Shown: positions 42,886-52,508 of the stretch, one piece after another
How positions within the stretch are numbered: the stretch's first letter is position 1
How the letters are laid out: each line of letters opens with the position of its first letter
NCBI GenBank assembly: GCA_945607565.1
Contig: CALYZD010000006.1
Location: forward strand, 1 to 53,920
Length of the DNA stretch: 53,920 nt
DNA from: an uncultured Bacteroidales bacterium
GTDB taxonomy: Bacteria; Bacteroidota; Bacteroidia; Bacteroidales; Marinilabiliaceae
Reading direction: 5' to 3'
Translations under genes and position numbers: made by a program
The notes under the pieces: model-generated
Database searches by the model: none
The model's input: the letters and a program-made list of their open reading frames with translations, nothing else
Told to the model about the DNA's origin: nothing

Positions 42886-44805
42886 ATGTCGAGCATAATT
42901 CACCTCCTCCCCGACTCGGTCGTCAATCAGATAGCCGCCGGCGAAGTCATTCAGCGGCCGGCTTCGGTGGTCAAAGAGCTGGTCGAGAATGCTGTGGATG
43001 CCGGTGCGACCGACATAACGGTGGCTGTGGTTGACGGTGGTCGAACTCTGATTCATGTCATCGACAATGGCTGTGGAATGTCAGAGAATGATGCCCGCAT
43101 GGCATTCGAGCGTCACGCGACATCGAAAATCACCGACTCGGCCGATTTGTATGCTCTGAGCAGCATGGGCTTCCGTGGCGAGGCGCTGGCGTCGATTGCG
43201 GCGGTGGCTCAGGTCGAGCTCCTGACGCGGAAGAAGGATGAGGAACTGGGCGTCAAGCTTTGCATTTCGGCTTCGCAAGTCACTGATCAGACGTTGGTTC
43301 AGACGGCCGTCGGCAGCCAGTTTCTGGTCAAGAATCTGTTTTTTAACGTGCCGGCGCGCCGACGTTTCCTGAAGTCGGATTCGACCGAAATGCGCTGCAT
43401 CATCACCGAATTCCTGCGCGTGGCGCTGGCTCATCCGAACGTTGCCATGACGCTTGTCGAGAATGGCAATGTTGTCTACAAATATCCTTCGGGCAATCTG
43501 AAACAGAGGGTGATAGCCCACGCCGGCTTTGAACGCGAGCAGGAGTTGCTGCCCATCGAGACCGAGACGTCGGTGGTCAGAATAAAGGGCTACATCGGTT
43601 CGCCCAAACTGGCCCGGAAAAGCTGCAAGGATCAGTTCTTTTTCGTCAACGATCGGTTCATGAAGCATCCGTATTTTCATCGTGCGGTGATGGCGGTCTA
43701 CGAAAATCTGATAAAGGCCGAGACGCTGCCGCCGTACTATATTTATATGGAGGTCGATCCGGCGCGAATCGACGTCAATGTGCATCCGCAGAAAACCGAA
43801 ATAAAGTTCGAGGACGAATCGGTCATCTGGCAGACACTCAATGCGGTGGTGCGGGAGTGCTTCGGCAAGTTCCACGTGGCGCCGTCGATAGATTTCGACA
43901 TGGCCGACAGCATCAGCATCCCGACGATGCCGCAGAACGGTTTCGGCCACGTGGCGCAGCCCGAAATAGTGGTCGACGAGACCTACAACCCGTTTCTGGA
44001 GGAGCTGCGCAGCGAGCAGCAGGGCGACCGGCCGGCGGCGCACGCGTCTGCGCCGAAGTCTTTCAGCTACGAGTCGAAACTGAATTCGAGCAACTGGGAG
44101 ACGCTCTACAACGATTTTTCGAACGCCCGCAACGACGTCCCGATGCCCGAGTCCGCAGCCGGCATCGCGCCGCTCCCGCCGTCGGAGCCGGAGCATCCGC
44201 AGATTTTCGAGTCGGGCATGAACGGCACCGGCAGCGCAACGTTCGGAGCGCATTTCTTTCAATTCAAAGGCCGGTACATCATCACGTCGGTCAAGTCGGG
44301 CTTGATGCTGATTGATCAGCATAGAGCGCATGAACGCATTCAGTATGAGTCGATTCTGTCGGCAATCAAAGTCGGGCCATTGGCTTCGCAGCAACTGATT
44401 TTTCCCGAGAACGTGGCCATTTCGCCCGACGACGCCTGCATCATCGACGAAATATCGGCCGAGCTGGCGCAGATAGGCTTCGACCTGAAGATAGACGACC
44501 GCCGCAGCACGCTGATAGTGACCGCGATACCGTCGACGACTCTGGCCTCCGACGTCCAGTCGTTTGTCGACACCGTCTTGTCGGACTACAAAAACGGCAC
44601 GCTCAATCTGCACGCCGGCGTCATCGAGTATGTGGCGCGGACGCTGGCCGCCAAGAGTGCGATTGCCTACGGCAAAGAGCTGTCGCAGATGGAGATGTCC
44701 GACCTGTTCGACCGCCTTTTTGCCTGCGAGATGCCCGGCTTTTCGCCCTCGGGCAAGCCGGTGACGTCGATAATTTCGATGAGCGAGATAGAGGCGAATT
44801 TTTGA
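42886..44805 (+). CDS. mutL: DNA mismatch repair protein MutL
   Basis: 639 residues. GHKL ATPase N-terminus (VVNQIAAGEVIQRPASVVKELVENAVDAGA, IDNGCGM, GFRGEALASIAAV), transducer domain to about residue 330 (VNVHPQKTEIKF), a variable acidic linker (about 350-440), and a C-terminal dimerisation domain. That domain has LMLIDQHRAHERIQYE, close to the endonuclease motif DQHAxxExxxxE but with Arg for the first Ala. CPGFSPSGKP-like CEMPGFSPSGKP marks the end. Intrinsic nicking activity is therefore plausible, not certain. Confidence 0.97.
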   Translation: MSSIIHLLPDSVVNQIAAGEVIQRPASVVKELVENAVDAGATDITVAVVDGGRTLIHVIDNGCGMSENDARMAFERHATSKITDSADLYALSSMGFRGEALASIAAVAQVELLTRKKDEELGVKLCISASQVTDQTLVQTAVGSQFLVKNLFFNVPARRRFLKSDSTEMRCIITEFLRVALAHPNVAMTLVENGNVVYKYPSGNLKQRVIAHAGFEREQELLPIETETSVVRIKGYIGSPKLARKSCKDQFFFVNDRFMKHPYFHRAVMAVYENLIKAETLPPYYIYMEVDPARIDVNVHPQKTEIKFEDESVIWQTLNAVVRECFGKFHVAPSIDFDMADSISIPTMPQNGFGHVAQPEIVVDETYNPFLEELRSEQQGDRPAAHASAPKSFSYESKLNSSNWETLYNDFSNARNDVPMPESAAGIAPLPPSEPEHPQIFESGMNGTGSATFGAHFFQFKGRYIITSVKSGLMLIDQHRAHERIQYESILSAIKVGPLASQQLIFPENVAISPDDACIIDEISAELAQIGFDLKIDDRRSTLIVTAIPSTTLASDVQSFVDTVLSDYKNGTLNLHAGVIEYVARTLAAKSAIAYGKELSQMEMSDLFDRLFACEMPGFSPSGKPVTSIISMSEIEANF

Positions 44806-44855
44806 AACGGCCGATGAGTTTTTAGTGAAGATAAAATGATAAAAACCAATAGTTT

Positions 44856-45680
44856 ATGAGTTTTTCGACATCCGGATTCGGGCAGATCACACCGGCGGTA
44901 AAAAATCTGATCATAATCAACGTTCTGGCTTGGCTGGCCACGGCTGTGCTGAAGTCACAAATGGGTATAAATCTGAACGATAGCCTTGGTTTGCATTGCT
45001 TCATGTCCGGCAAGTTCTCGCCGATTCAGCTGCTGACCTACATGTTTCTGCACGGCGGGTTCAGTCACTTGTTTTTCAATATGTTCGCCGTGTTCATGTT
45101 TGGGCGGATAATTGAGCAGACGTGGGGCACGTCGCGCTTTGTGGTCTATTATTTCGTGACGGGAATCGGCGCCGGCCTGATAAACATGCTGGCTCAATAT
45201 TACGACATTCTGCCTATGATTCAGTCGATTGACTTGTGCATGTCGGAGCCGACTACGGCAAATCTGGATGCGCTTATCGGGAAATACGGCGCCGTTTCGT
45301 TCGAGTCGCAGCGGCTGGTTTCCGGTTTCATCAGTTCGTATAACGGTCTGATAAACAGCGACCCTGCCGCGGCCACTTCGATTGCGCGCGAATTTTTGGT
45401 TCAGTATCAGGAGGCATACATCGACGCGCACGTCACGATTGGCGCTTCGGGCTCCGTTTTTGGCGTGCTGCTGGCGTTCGGAATGCTCTTCCCGAACATG
45501 TATCTGATGCTTCTGATTCCGCCTATCCCCATCAAAGCCAAGTACTTCGTGATAGGCTATGCCGTGATAGAGCTCTTCATGGGCGTGCAGAATTTCGCGG
45601 CCGACAACATTGCCCACTGGGCGCATCTCGGCGGCATGCTTTTCGGATTCCTGCTGATAAAATTCTGGCAAAAACACTGA
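44856..45680 (+). CDS. Rhomboid intramembrane serine protease 1
   Basis: 274 residues, six membrane helices. The catalytic Ser198 (GASGSVFG) and His257 (HWAHLGGMLFGF) dyad and the oxyanion Asn75 (HLFFNMFAVFMFGR) are present. An insertion of roughly 70 polar residues (about 118-190) separates helix 3 from the catalytic serine helix; rhomboid 2 lacks it. Substrates are unknown. It lies 50 bp after mutL and 15 bp before the second rhomboid gene. Confidence 0.92.
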   Translation: MSFSTSGFGQITPAVKNLIIINVLAWLATAVLKSQMGINLNDSLGLHCFMSGKFSPIQLLTYMFLHGGFSHLFFNMFAVFMFGRIIEQTWGTSRFVVYYFVTGIGAGLINMLAQYYDILPMIQSIDLCMSEPTTANLDALIGKYGAVSFESQRLVSGFISSYNGLINSDPAAATSIAREFLVQYQEAYIDAHVTIGASGSVFGVLLAFGMLFPNMYLMLLIPPIPIKAKYFVIGYAVIELFMGVQNFAADNIAHWAHLGGMLFGFLLIKFWQKH

Positions 45681-45695
45681 CTTAAATCACATATC

Positions 45696-46568
45696 GTGGG
45701 CATTGTTTCGGAAATCAAAGATTCTTTCAAAGAAGGCGGTGCGCTGACTAAGCTGATATATATCAACGCGTTCGTGTTTCTGCTTGTGCGCCTTTGCGAG
45801 GCTTTCTACAGCCTCTCGGCCGAGTCGGCATACTATCCGGTTCCCGAATGGTTTTCGGTGCCGTCGAATCCGGCGCGCATCCTGCTGAAGCCGTGGACAT
45901 CGCTGACCTACATGTTCTTGCACTACGATTTTCTGCATCTGGTGTCCAACTTGCTGTGCCTCTATTGGTTCGGGCGGATTTTCGTGTCGTTTTTCGAGGG
46001 CCGTCAGCTTGTGACGGTCTATGTGGCCGGCGGCTTGTGCGGCGCATTGTTTTTCGTGGTCGGGAGCAACGTCATTCCCGCGTTGTATCCGCTCTCGCAG
46101 TCAGGCTTCATGCTTGGGGCGTCGGCCTCGGTGATGGCCGTGCTCTTTGCCGTGACGCGCTATGCGCCTGATTTTCGGGTCAATGTGGTGCTGATAGGCG
46201 AGGTGCGCCTCAAATATCTGGCGCTGGCCTACTTTGCGTTCGACGTCATCAGCATCCCGGCGCTTCAGAACGCCGGCGGGCATCTGGCACATATCGGCGG
46301 CGCCGTTCTCGGCTTCTGCATCGGCTATCGGTGGGCGGTCAAGGGCAAGCCACGCGCGACGGGTACCGGCTGGAACCCATTCAGGCGCAAGCCCAAGATG
46401 ACCGTTGTATACCGCCGCCGCCCGATGACCGACATGGAATACAACTACGACAAGGCGATGCGCACGCGCGAGGTCGACCGGATTCTGGACAAGGTCAAAT
46501 CGAGCGGATACGCAAGCCTGACAAGTGAAGAGAAGAAAAAATTGTTTGACGCAAGCAAGAATCTATGA
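45696..46568 (+). CDS. Rhomboid intramembrane serine protease 2 with C-terminal DUF6576-type tail
   Basis: 290 residues from a GTG start. Catalytic Ser143 (GASASVMAVL) and His199 (HLAHIGGAVLGF), oxyanion Asn85 (HLVSNLLCLYWFGR). After the last helix a basic stretch (RRKPKMTVVYRRRP) leads to a short helical module (MRTREVDRILDKVKSSGYASLTSEEKKKLF) of the DUF6576 kind found behind many Bacteroidota rhomboids. The stop overlaps the next start as ATGA. Confidence 0.9.
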   Translation: MGIVSEIKDSFKEGGALTKLIYINAFVFLLVRLCEAFYSLSAESAYYPVPEWFSVPSNPARILLKPWTSLTYMFLHYDFLHLVSNLLCLYWFGRIFVSFFEGRQLVTVYVAGGLCGALFFVVGSNVIPALYPLSQSGFMLGASASVMAVLFAVTRYAPDFRVNVVLIGEVRLKYLALAYFAFDVISIPALQNAGGHLAHIGGAVLGFCIGYRWAVKGKPRATGTGWNPFRRKPKMTVVYRRRPMTDMEYNYDKAMRTREVDRILDKVKSSGYASLTSEEKKKLFDASKNL

Positions 46569-47689
46569 AGTCTTTGGTCCGGACCGTCATACTGCTGTCG
46601 GCTGTTTTGGGAGCGCTAGCGCTTTTGGCTTCGGCATTCGTCGGCCGCATCAGTCCCGAGACGATTGGCGCACTGTCGTTCGTTCAGTTTTCGTTTATCT
46701 ATCTGTGGTTCATCAACTTTGCGCTGATATTCCTGATAGTCTGCCGCTGCCATTTCTGGATGCTGCTCATCACCGTCCCGGCCCTCGTGTGCACGGCGGG
46801 CGAGCTGGTGCAATCGGTGCAAATCTGTCCGGTTACCAAGTCGCGGGATGAGATTGGTCAGCCGGTTTCGCTGCTTTCCTACAACGTCCGGGTGTTCAAT
46901 GCCGGCCGCTGGCTGCCCGGCGTCGGCGTGCGCGACTATGTCGATTTCGTGCTTTCGGCCGATCGCGACATCGTCTGCCTGCAGGAGTTCTCGGCCAGCA
47001 CCAGCGACCCCAAATCCGACGTGGCCGCGATAGTCGGGATGACGTCGGCGCGCTATCCTTACCACAAGGTCGACTTTACCGGCTGGATCAACCCTCACCA
47101 GAAGAGCGGGCAGGCCGTGTTTTCGAAATATCCGATAGTGGCATCGCAGAGCATAAGGTTCGAAGATACGGGCAATTCGGTGCAGAGAGTCGACATTTCC
47201 GTCCACGGGCGGACCATCCGTGTGCTGAACTGCCATCTCGAATCAATCAAACTGAGCGACAGTGAGTTGAATGCCGTGGTGTCGGCGGCCGGCCATCCGG
47301 TCGAGAGCGACAAGCGCGAGCTCAGGCACATAGGCGGCAAGATGTCGCGTGCCCAGCAGCGCCGCGCACGTCAGGCACGCGCTGTGCACGCCGAGGTCGG
47401 CCGGTCGCCCTATCCGGTCATTGTCTGCGGCGATTTCAACGACATCGCCAATTCGTACACCTGCCAGACAGCTTTCGAAGGGCTCGACGATGCGTTCGTC
47501 CGCAGCGGCTGCGGCATCGGCAACACCTACAACGGCAAGCTGCCGCCCCTGCGCATCGACTACATCTGCTACGACAAATCGCTCAAGGCTTACAATTATC
47601 AGCGTTTTCTGACCGAACTGTCGGACCACTACCCGATAGCCTGCGATTTTGACATATCCGAAACCGAACTTAATTACACCAAAAAATGA
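46565..47689 (+). CDS. Membrane-anchored endonuclease/exonuclease/phosphatase-family hydrolase
   Basis: 374 residues. Two or three N-terminal membrane helices (about 5-25, 35-60, 64-82), then an EEP domain (about 95-360) with [24 protein letters not shown] and [11 protein letters not shown], the metal- and phosphate-site motifs. Members cut phosphodiester bonds in DNA, RNA or lipids; the substrate here is unknown. It overlaps both neighbours by 4 bp (ATGA), so translation is coupled with rhomboid 2 and thyA. Confidence 0.9.
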   Translation: MKSLVRTVILLSAVLGALALLASAFVGRISPETIGALSFVQFSFIYLWFINFALIFLIVCRCHFWMLLITVPALVCTAGELVQSVQICPVTKSRDEIGQPVSLLSYNVRVFNAGRWLPGVGVRDYVDFVLSADRDIVCLQEFSASTSDPKSDVAAIVGMTSARYPYHKVDFTGWINPHQKSGQAVFSKYPIVASQSIRFEDTGNSVQRVDISVHGRTIRVLNCHLESIKLSDSELNAVVSAAGHPVESDKRELRHIGGKMSRAQQRRARQARAVHAEVGRSPYPVIVCGDFNDIANSYTCQTAFEGLDDAFVRSGCGIGNTYNGKLPPLRIDYICYDKSLKAYNYQRFLTELSDHYPIACDFDISETELNYTKK

Positions 47690-48480
47690 AACAATATCTG
47701 GATTTGCTTCAGCGCATCCTCGACGAGGGCGAATTCCGCGCCGACCGCACCGGCACCGGCACGTTGAGTGTCTTCGGCCATCAGATGCGCTTCGACCTGT
47801 CGGAGGGTTTTCCGCTTGTGACGACCAAGAAAGTCCACTTGAAATCAATCATATACGAGCTTCTGTGGTTCCTCAAAGGCTCGACGAACGTCAGCTATCT
47901 GCAGGAGCACGGCGTCAGAATCTGGAACGAATGGGCCAGGCCCGACGGCGAGCTCGGCCCCATCTACGGCTACCAGTGGCGCTCGTGGCCCGACGGCAGC
48001 GGCGGTTTTGTGGACCAGATTGCCAATGTAGTGGCCGACATCAAGGCCAACCCTTACTCGCGGCGCCACATTGTCAGTGCGTGGAACGTGGCCTGCATCG
48101 ACCAGATGCAGCTGCCGCCGTGCCACATCCTGTTCCAGTTCTACGTGGCCTCGGGCCGGCTCAGCTGCCAGCTCTACCAGCGCAGCGGCGACTGCTTCCT
48201 CGGCGTGCCGTTCAACATCGCCTCCTACGCCCTGCTGACCATGATGGTGGCGCAGGTCACCGGCCTCGAACCCGGGCATTTCGTCCACACGCTGGGCGAC
48301 GCCCACATCTATTCCAACCACATCGAGCAGGTCAGGCTGCAGCTGTCGCGCCAGCCCTATCCGCTGCCGCAGATGAAGCTGAACCCCGGCGTCAAGTCGA
48401 TTGACGATTTCGTTTACGACGACTTTGTGCTGGAAAACTATGTGGCGCATCCGCACATCAAGGGCGAAGTGTCTGTGTGA
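47686..48480 (+). CDS. thyA: Thymidylate synthase
   Basis: 264 residues, the length of the E. coli enzyme. [41 protein letters not shown], the nucleophile Cys in [13 protein letters not shown], and [20 protein letters not shown] are intact. It methylates dUMP using methylene-tetrahydrofolate and makes dihydrofolate, which the product of the next gene (folA) reduces. It overlaps the EEP gene by 4 bp and folA follows after 15 bp. Confidence 0.98.
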   Translation: MKQYLDLLQRILDEGEFRADRTGTGTLSVFGHQMRFDLSEGFPLVTTKKVHLKSIIYELLWFLKGSTNVSYLQEHGVRIWNEWARPDGELGPIYGYQWRSWPDGSGGFVDQIANVVADIKANPYSRRHIVSAWNVACIDQMQLPPCHILFQFYVASGRLSCQLYQRSGDCFLGVPFNIASYALLTMMVAQVTGLEPGHFVHTLGDAHIYSNHIEQVRLQLSRQPYPLPQMKLNPGVKSIDDFVYDDFVLENYVAHPHIKGEVSV

Positions 48481-48495
48481 TAAAACGATACGACA

Positions 48496-48981
48496 ATGAT
48501 TTCAATAATAGCCGTAATAGACTCGAACTCGGCCATCGGCAAGGACGGCGACCAGCTGGCCTACATCAGCGGCGACCTGCAGCGCTTCAAGTCGCTGACC
48601 AAAGGCCACCCGGTCGTCATGGGGCGCAGGACCAACGAGGCCCTGCCCAAGGGCGCGCTGCCGATGCGCAGGAATATTGTGCTGACGCGCAACGAGTTGT
48701 GGCGCAACGACGCCGTCGAGATAGTCCACGACAAGGCTCAGGCGCTTGAGGCGTGTGCCGGTGCCGACGCTTTTGTGATTGGCGGCGGTGCGGTCTACGA
48801 GCTGTTCATGCCCGACGCACAGCGACTTTACATCACCGAAATCGACTTTGCCTTCGACGGTGCCGACACGTTTTTCCCGGCAATCCCGGTCGGGCAGTGG
48901 CGCGTCGGCCGGACGTCGGAGTGGATGACTGACGAAAAAACGGGCCTGCGCTACCGTTTTGTCGACTACGAGCGGCTGTGA
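48496..48981 (+). CDS. folA: Dihydrofolate reductase
   Basis: 161 residues. ISIIAVIDSNSAIGKDGDQL, GDLQRFKSLTKGHPVVMGRRT, RNIVLTRN, and FVIGGGAVYELFMP match the family; the substrate-binding acid is the Asp of GDLQRF. The LPW segment that normally precedes it is replaced by QLA-Y, so the active-site Trp is missing. The gene is paired with thyA and is convergent with birA, whose stop lies 5 bp away. Confidence 0.95.
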   Translation: MISIIAVIDSNSAIGKDGDQLAYISGDLQRFKSLTKGHPVVMGRRTNEALPKGALPMRRNIVLTRNELWRNDAVEIVHDKAQALEACAGADAFVIGGGAVYELFMPDAQRLYITEIDFAFDGADTFFPAIPVGQWRVGRTSEWMTDEKTGLRYRFVDYERL

Positions 48982-48986
48982 ATCAG

Positions 48987-49727
48987 TCAGATGATGAACT
49001 CGACCTCCTTGAACGCGTAGCTCCTCTGCACATCGTCGGCGTCGCGCAGGACCAGGAAGCCTTCGGGGGCGATGCCTTCGATGCGGGCCATGAATCTGCC
49101 GCGCGAATCGGCAAAGGCGTGCATGCCGACGTTGCGATAGAGCCGCGCGAAATACTGTCGGTCGATGCTCGCGAAATCCTTTTCGTCGACGCATGATTTC
49201 CAGCGCTGCAGATTGCCGACGAATGTCCCGACAATTTCCCGCATATCGTGGTCGCGTCCCGTTATCTGCCTGAGCGAAACCGGGTTGGGTGCATCCGACA
49301 CAAAGCGCATCTGGTTGACGTTGAGCCCTATTCCGACAATCGAACGTCTGATTTCGGAGCGGCACAAGTCGTTCTCTATCAGGATGCCGGCCAGTTTGCG
49401 GTCGGCGTGGTAGATGTCGTTGGGCCACTTGATGCGGGTGTCTTTCACGATGCCGTCCAGCGTTTCGACAAGCGAGACCGAAACGGCTTTCGAAAAGTAG
49501 AATTGCTGATGGACGTCAAGGTCGCGGTGCTCCACAAGTACGCTCATCAGCAGGTTTTTGCCGGCCTCGCTCTCCCACGAGTTGCCCACCTGCCCGCGCC
49601 CGGCGGTCTGATACTGCGCCGTGACTACGGTCATGTTTCGGGCTTGGCCGTCTTCGGCCAATTGGCGGATGCGGTTGTTGGTCGAGTCGGCCTGGTCGAG
49701 CTCGATTATTTCGATGTTCTGGTTCAC
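48987..49727 (-). CDS. birA: Biotin--[acetyl-CoA carboxylase] ligase
   Basis: 246 residues from GTG at 49727. A TTG start at 49757 would be ten codons longer but lies inside the predicted -7 element, so it cannot be in the mRNA. The ligase core is complete: STNNRIRQL, TAQYQTAGRGQVGNSWES (the GRGQ-x-x-x-W biotinyl-AMP loop), IKWPNDIY and KLAGILIE, followed by a small C-terminal SH3-like domain. There is no N-terminal helix-turn-helix, so it is a pure enzyme, not a biotin repressor. Confidence 0.95.
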   Translation of the reverse strand: MNQNIEIIELDQADSTNNRIRQLAEDGQARNMTVVTAQYQTAGRGQVGNSWESEAGKNLLMSVLVEHRDLDVHQQFYFSKAVSVSLVETLDGIVKDTRIKWPNDIYHADRKLAGILIENDLCRSEIRRSIVGIGLNVNQMRFVSDAPNPVSLRQITGRDHDMREIVGTFVGNLQRWKSCVDEKDFASIDRQYFARLYRNVGMHAFADSRGRFMARIEGIAPEGFLVLRDADDVQRSYAFKEVEFII

Positions 49728-49754
49728 GGCATGTTTGGTTCTGTGATGCGCCGG

Positions 49755-49762
49755 CAAAGATA
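49755..49762 (-). promoter_or_regulatory. -7 element of birA
   Basis: TATCTTTG on the minus strand, an exact TAnnTTTG, 27 bp before the GTG start. No clear -33 element is seen. It decides the birA start. Confidence 0.55.
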
Positions 49763-49864
49763 ATGCGCGCCGATTGATGTTGCGCCGGCTGATGCCGAAA
49801 TGACGGCCGCCGTCGCCGTCCCTAAAACTCGAAAGCCAAAATCAAATTCTCAATTACTTTATTG

Positions 49865-49872
49865 TATCTTTG
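49865..49872 (+). promoter_or_regulatory. -7 element of rsfS-ftsH
   Basis: TATCTTTG, an exact TAnnTTTG, 50 bp before the rsfS ATG. It is divergent from the birA promoter about 100 bp away. The -33 position is not conserved. Confidence 0.55.
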
Positions 49873-49922
49873 AGGCCAAATGTGAACTCGGATTTATAAC
49901 GGATTATATATTTTTACTTTTG

Positions 49923-50285
49923 ATGCTGAAGAAACATAACGCCCTGCTGGACGCAGTGATTGCAGGAATTCAAGAAAAAAAAGGTCAGAATATCACAATT
50001 TTGGACATGAGCGAAATCGAATCGTCGATATGCGACTATTTCGTCGTGTGCGAAGGCACGAGCACGACGCAGGTCGATTCGATAGCCGACTCGGTGGTGG
50101 ACGTGGTGCGCGAGCGTGCCGGCGAGAAGCCTCTGCACGACGAGGGCCGCGAAAATTCGCTCTGGATACTTATCGACTATTCGGACATCGTGGTGCATGT
50201 GTTCCAGAAGGAGGTGCGCGAGTTCTACGCCCTCGAATCGCTCTGGAGCGATGCCAAAAGAACCGATTTGGAAAACGAAATATAA
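49923..50285 (+). CDS. rsfS: Ribosome silencing factor
   Basis: 120 residues from the ATG at 49923; a frame open from 49800 runs through the promoter and is rejected. ILDMSEIESSICDYFVVCEGTSTTQVDSIADSV and EGRENSLWILIDYSDIVVHVF are the RsfS signatures. The protein binds L14 and keeps subunits apart when nutrients run out. It is 15 bp before ftsH. Confidence 0.95.
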   Translation: MLKKHNALLDAVIAGIQEKKGQNITILDMSEIESSICDYFVVCEGTSTTQVDSIADSVVDVVRERAGEKPLHDEGRENSLWILIDYSDIVVHVFQKEVREFYALESLWSDAKRTDLENEI

Positions 50286-50300
50286 AAATTAACCTGAGCA

Positions 50301-52340
50301 ATGTCAGAAGATTTGAATAAGCAGAACGGCGGTCAGCCGCCGATAAAAATGCCCAAATTCAACCCATACTGGATTTACGGAATAATAGCTATCGCATTGA
50401 TAGTGGTCAGTTCGATGAACCTCGGGAGCGGTCCTCAGAGCCTGATGTACGGCACTTTCGAGAAAGAGCTGCTGGGCAGCCAGGCCGTGTCGAAAATAGT
50501 GGTGGTGCGCAACGAGCTCAAGGCCGAGGTGACGCTCAATCCCGACTCGATCAACAACTACAAGAAACTCTTCAGCCAGAGCGCCATCGACGGCGAGTCG
50601 GAGCCGAGCCAGTTCGGGCCGCACTTCGTCGTCGACATTCCGTCGATTGACAGCTTTGAGGAGGCGCGCAAGGCGGCCGAGCAGAAGAGCCGCCATGACA
50701 TTCCGGTCGTCTACGAGCAGCGCACCAACATGTTTGGCGACATCATCGCGGTGCTGTGGCCGTTCCTGCTGCTGTTGCTCCTCTACTTCCTCCTGTTCCG
50801 CCGCATGACCTCGCAGGGCGGAGGCCCGGGCGGGATATTCTCGGTGGGCAAGTCGAAGGCGCAGGTGGTCGACAAGGACTCCAAAGTCAACGTCTCGTTC
50901 AAGGACGTGGCCGGCCTCGACGGCGCCAAGCAGGAGCTCGAAGAGATAGTCGAATTTCTGAAGCGACCCGAAAAATATACCGAATTGGGCGGAAAGATAC
51001 CCAAGGGCGCGCTCCTAGTGGGCCCTCCCGGAACCGGCAAGACGCTGCTGGCCAAGGCCGTGGCAGGCGAGGCGCACGTGCCGTTCTTCTCGATGTCGGG
51101 TTCCGATTTCGTCGAGATGTTCGTGGGCGTCGGAGCCAGCCGCGTGCGCGACCTCTTCAAGAAAGCCAAAGAGAAATCGCCCAGCATCGTCTTCATCGAC
51201 GAGATTGACGCCATCGGCCGCGCCCGAAGCAAGAACAACAGTTTCAGTTCGAACGACGAGCGCGAGAACACGCTCAACCAGTTGCTGACCGAGATGGACG
51301 GCTTCGGGACCAACAGCGGCGTCATCATCCTTGCCGCCACCAACCGTGCCGACATCCTCGACGGCGCGCTGATGCGAGCCGGACGCTTCGACAGGCAGAT
51401 CTCGGTCGACCTGCCCGAGTATCACGAGCGCGAGGCGATTTTCGAAGTCCACCTGCGGCCGCTCAAGCTCGGCGAAGACGTCGACAAGTCGTTCATGGCC
51501 AAGCAGACCCCGGGCTTCTCGGGTGCCGACATAGCCAACGTCTGCAACGAGGCTGCGCTGATAGCGGCCCGCAAGGAGAAGAAGCAGGTCGAGAAGAGTG
51601 ATTTCCTCGACGCCATCGACCGCATCGTTGGCGGACTCGAAAAGAAAGACAAGATAATATCGCCCGACGAACGCCGCTCGATAGCCTATCACGAAGCCGG
51701 ACACGCGGCGATAGGCTGGCTGCTCGAAAATTCGCATCCGCTTGTCAAAGTGACGATTGTGCCCCGCAGCAAGTTCCTCGGCGCGGCGTGGTATCTGCCC
51801 GAAGAGCGTCAGCTGACCACCACCGAGCAGCTGCTCGACAACATCTGCTCGACCCTTGGCGGCCGCGCAGCCGAGGAGCTGACCTTCGGCCGCATCAGCA
51901 CGGGCGCGCTCAACGACCTCGAAAAGGTGACCAAGCAGGCCTATGCCATGGTGTCGTACTACGGCATGAGCGACAAGCTCAGCAACATGAGCTATTACGA
52001 CTCCACGGGCCAGTCGGCCTACAATTTCGGCAAGCCCTATTCGGAAAAGACGGCCGAAACGATTGACAATGAGGTGCGTCGGATAGTCGACGAGCAATAC
52101 GCGCGCGCCAAGGCCGTCCTGACCGCCAACCGCGAGAAGCACATCGAGCTGGCCGAGCTGCTGCTGGAGCGCGAGGTGGTCTTCAGCGAAGATCTGGAGC
52201 GCATCTTCGGCCCGCGCAAGGGCGCCAAGCCCGACGACGCCAAGGAGGCGGAACCGGCCGCCCTGCCGGCCTCGACGGAAGAGGAACCGCAGCCGGCCGA
52301 GCCTCGACCCGAGCCGGAAGCCGAGCCGACAGCCGAATGA
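50301..52340 (+). CDS. ftsH: ATP-dependent zinc metalloprotease FtsH
   Basis: 679 residues. Membrane helices at about 24-40 and 146-166 flank a periplasmic domain. The AAA module has Walker A GPPGTGKT (241-248), Walker [11 protein letters not shown] and the second region of homology [22 protein letters not shown]. The zinc site HEAGH is at 464-468. It degrades misfolded and regulatory membrane proteins as a hexamer. The last 45 or so residues are a Glu/Pro/Ala-rich low-complexity tail ([20 protein letters not shown]). Confidence 0.98.
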   Translation: MSEDLNKQNGGQPPIKMPKFNPYWIYGIIAIALIVVSSMNLGSGPQSLMYGTFEKELLGSQAVSKIVVVRNELKAEVTLNPDSINNYKKLFSQSAIDGESEPSQFGPHFVVDIPSIDSFEEARKAAEQKSRHDIPVVYEQRTNMFGDIIAVLWPFLLLLLLYFLLFRRMTSQGGGPGGIFSVGKSKAQVVDKDSKVNVSFKDVAGLDGAKQELEEIVEFLKRPEKYTELGGKIPKGALLVGPPGTGKTLLAKAVAGEAHVPFFSMSGSDFVEMFVGVGASRVRDLFKKAKEKSPSIVFIDEIDAIGRARSKNNSFSSNDERENTLNQLLTEMDGFGTNSGVIILAATNRADILDGALMRAGRFDRQISVDLPEYHEREAIFEVHLRPLKLGEDVDKSFMAKQTPGFSGADIANVCNEAALIAARKEKKQVEKSDFLDAIDRIVGGLEKKDKIISPDERRSIAYHEAGHAAIGWLLENSHPLVKVTIVPRSKFLGAAWYLPEERQLTTTEQLLDNICSTLGGRAAEELTFGRISTGALNDLEKVTKQAYAMVSYYGMSDKLSNMSYYDSTGQSAYNFGKPYSEKTAETIDNEVRRIVDEQYARAKAVLTANREKHIELAELLLEREVVFSEDLERIFGPRKGAKPDDAKEAEPAALPASTEEEPQPAEPRPEPEAEPTAE

Positions 52341-52364
52341 CGAAAGAGAAAACAAGCCGCAAAG

Positions 52365-52396
52365 AGTGGGCCGTGCAACGATGAGCGCGGCCCACT
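52365..52396 (+). terminator. Hairpin after ftsH, no T-run
   Basis: AGTGGGCCG (52365-52373) pairs with CGGCCCACT (52388-52396) over 9 bp. No T-run follows. It shares a 17-base word with the hairpin at 9219-9256. Confidence 0.5.
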
Positions 52397-52442
52397 TGCC
52401 GTTTCAATGCGGCCGTTATGTTACAAAACCGTATCGCTCTAA

Positions 52443-52473
52443 TTTCGTAATTAGAATTGTTATACTATTTTTG
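52443..52473 (+). promoter_or_regulatory. Promoter of cdsA
   Basis: TTTC (52443-52446), 19 bp spacer, TATTTTTG (52466-52473), 35 bp before the cdsA start. Confidence 0.65.
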
Positions 52474-52508
52474 CGACGTTTTTGATTTTATGTTCATAAA
52501 GGTAAATC

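Noticed and set aside
48987-49727. BirA as a biotin operon repressor
   Set aside because: There is no N-terminal helix-turn-helix domain; the protein begins at the ligase core.
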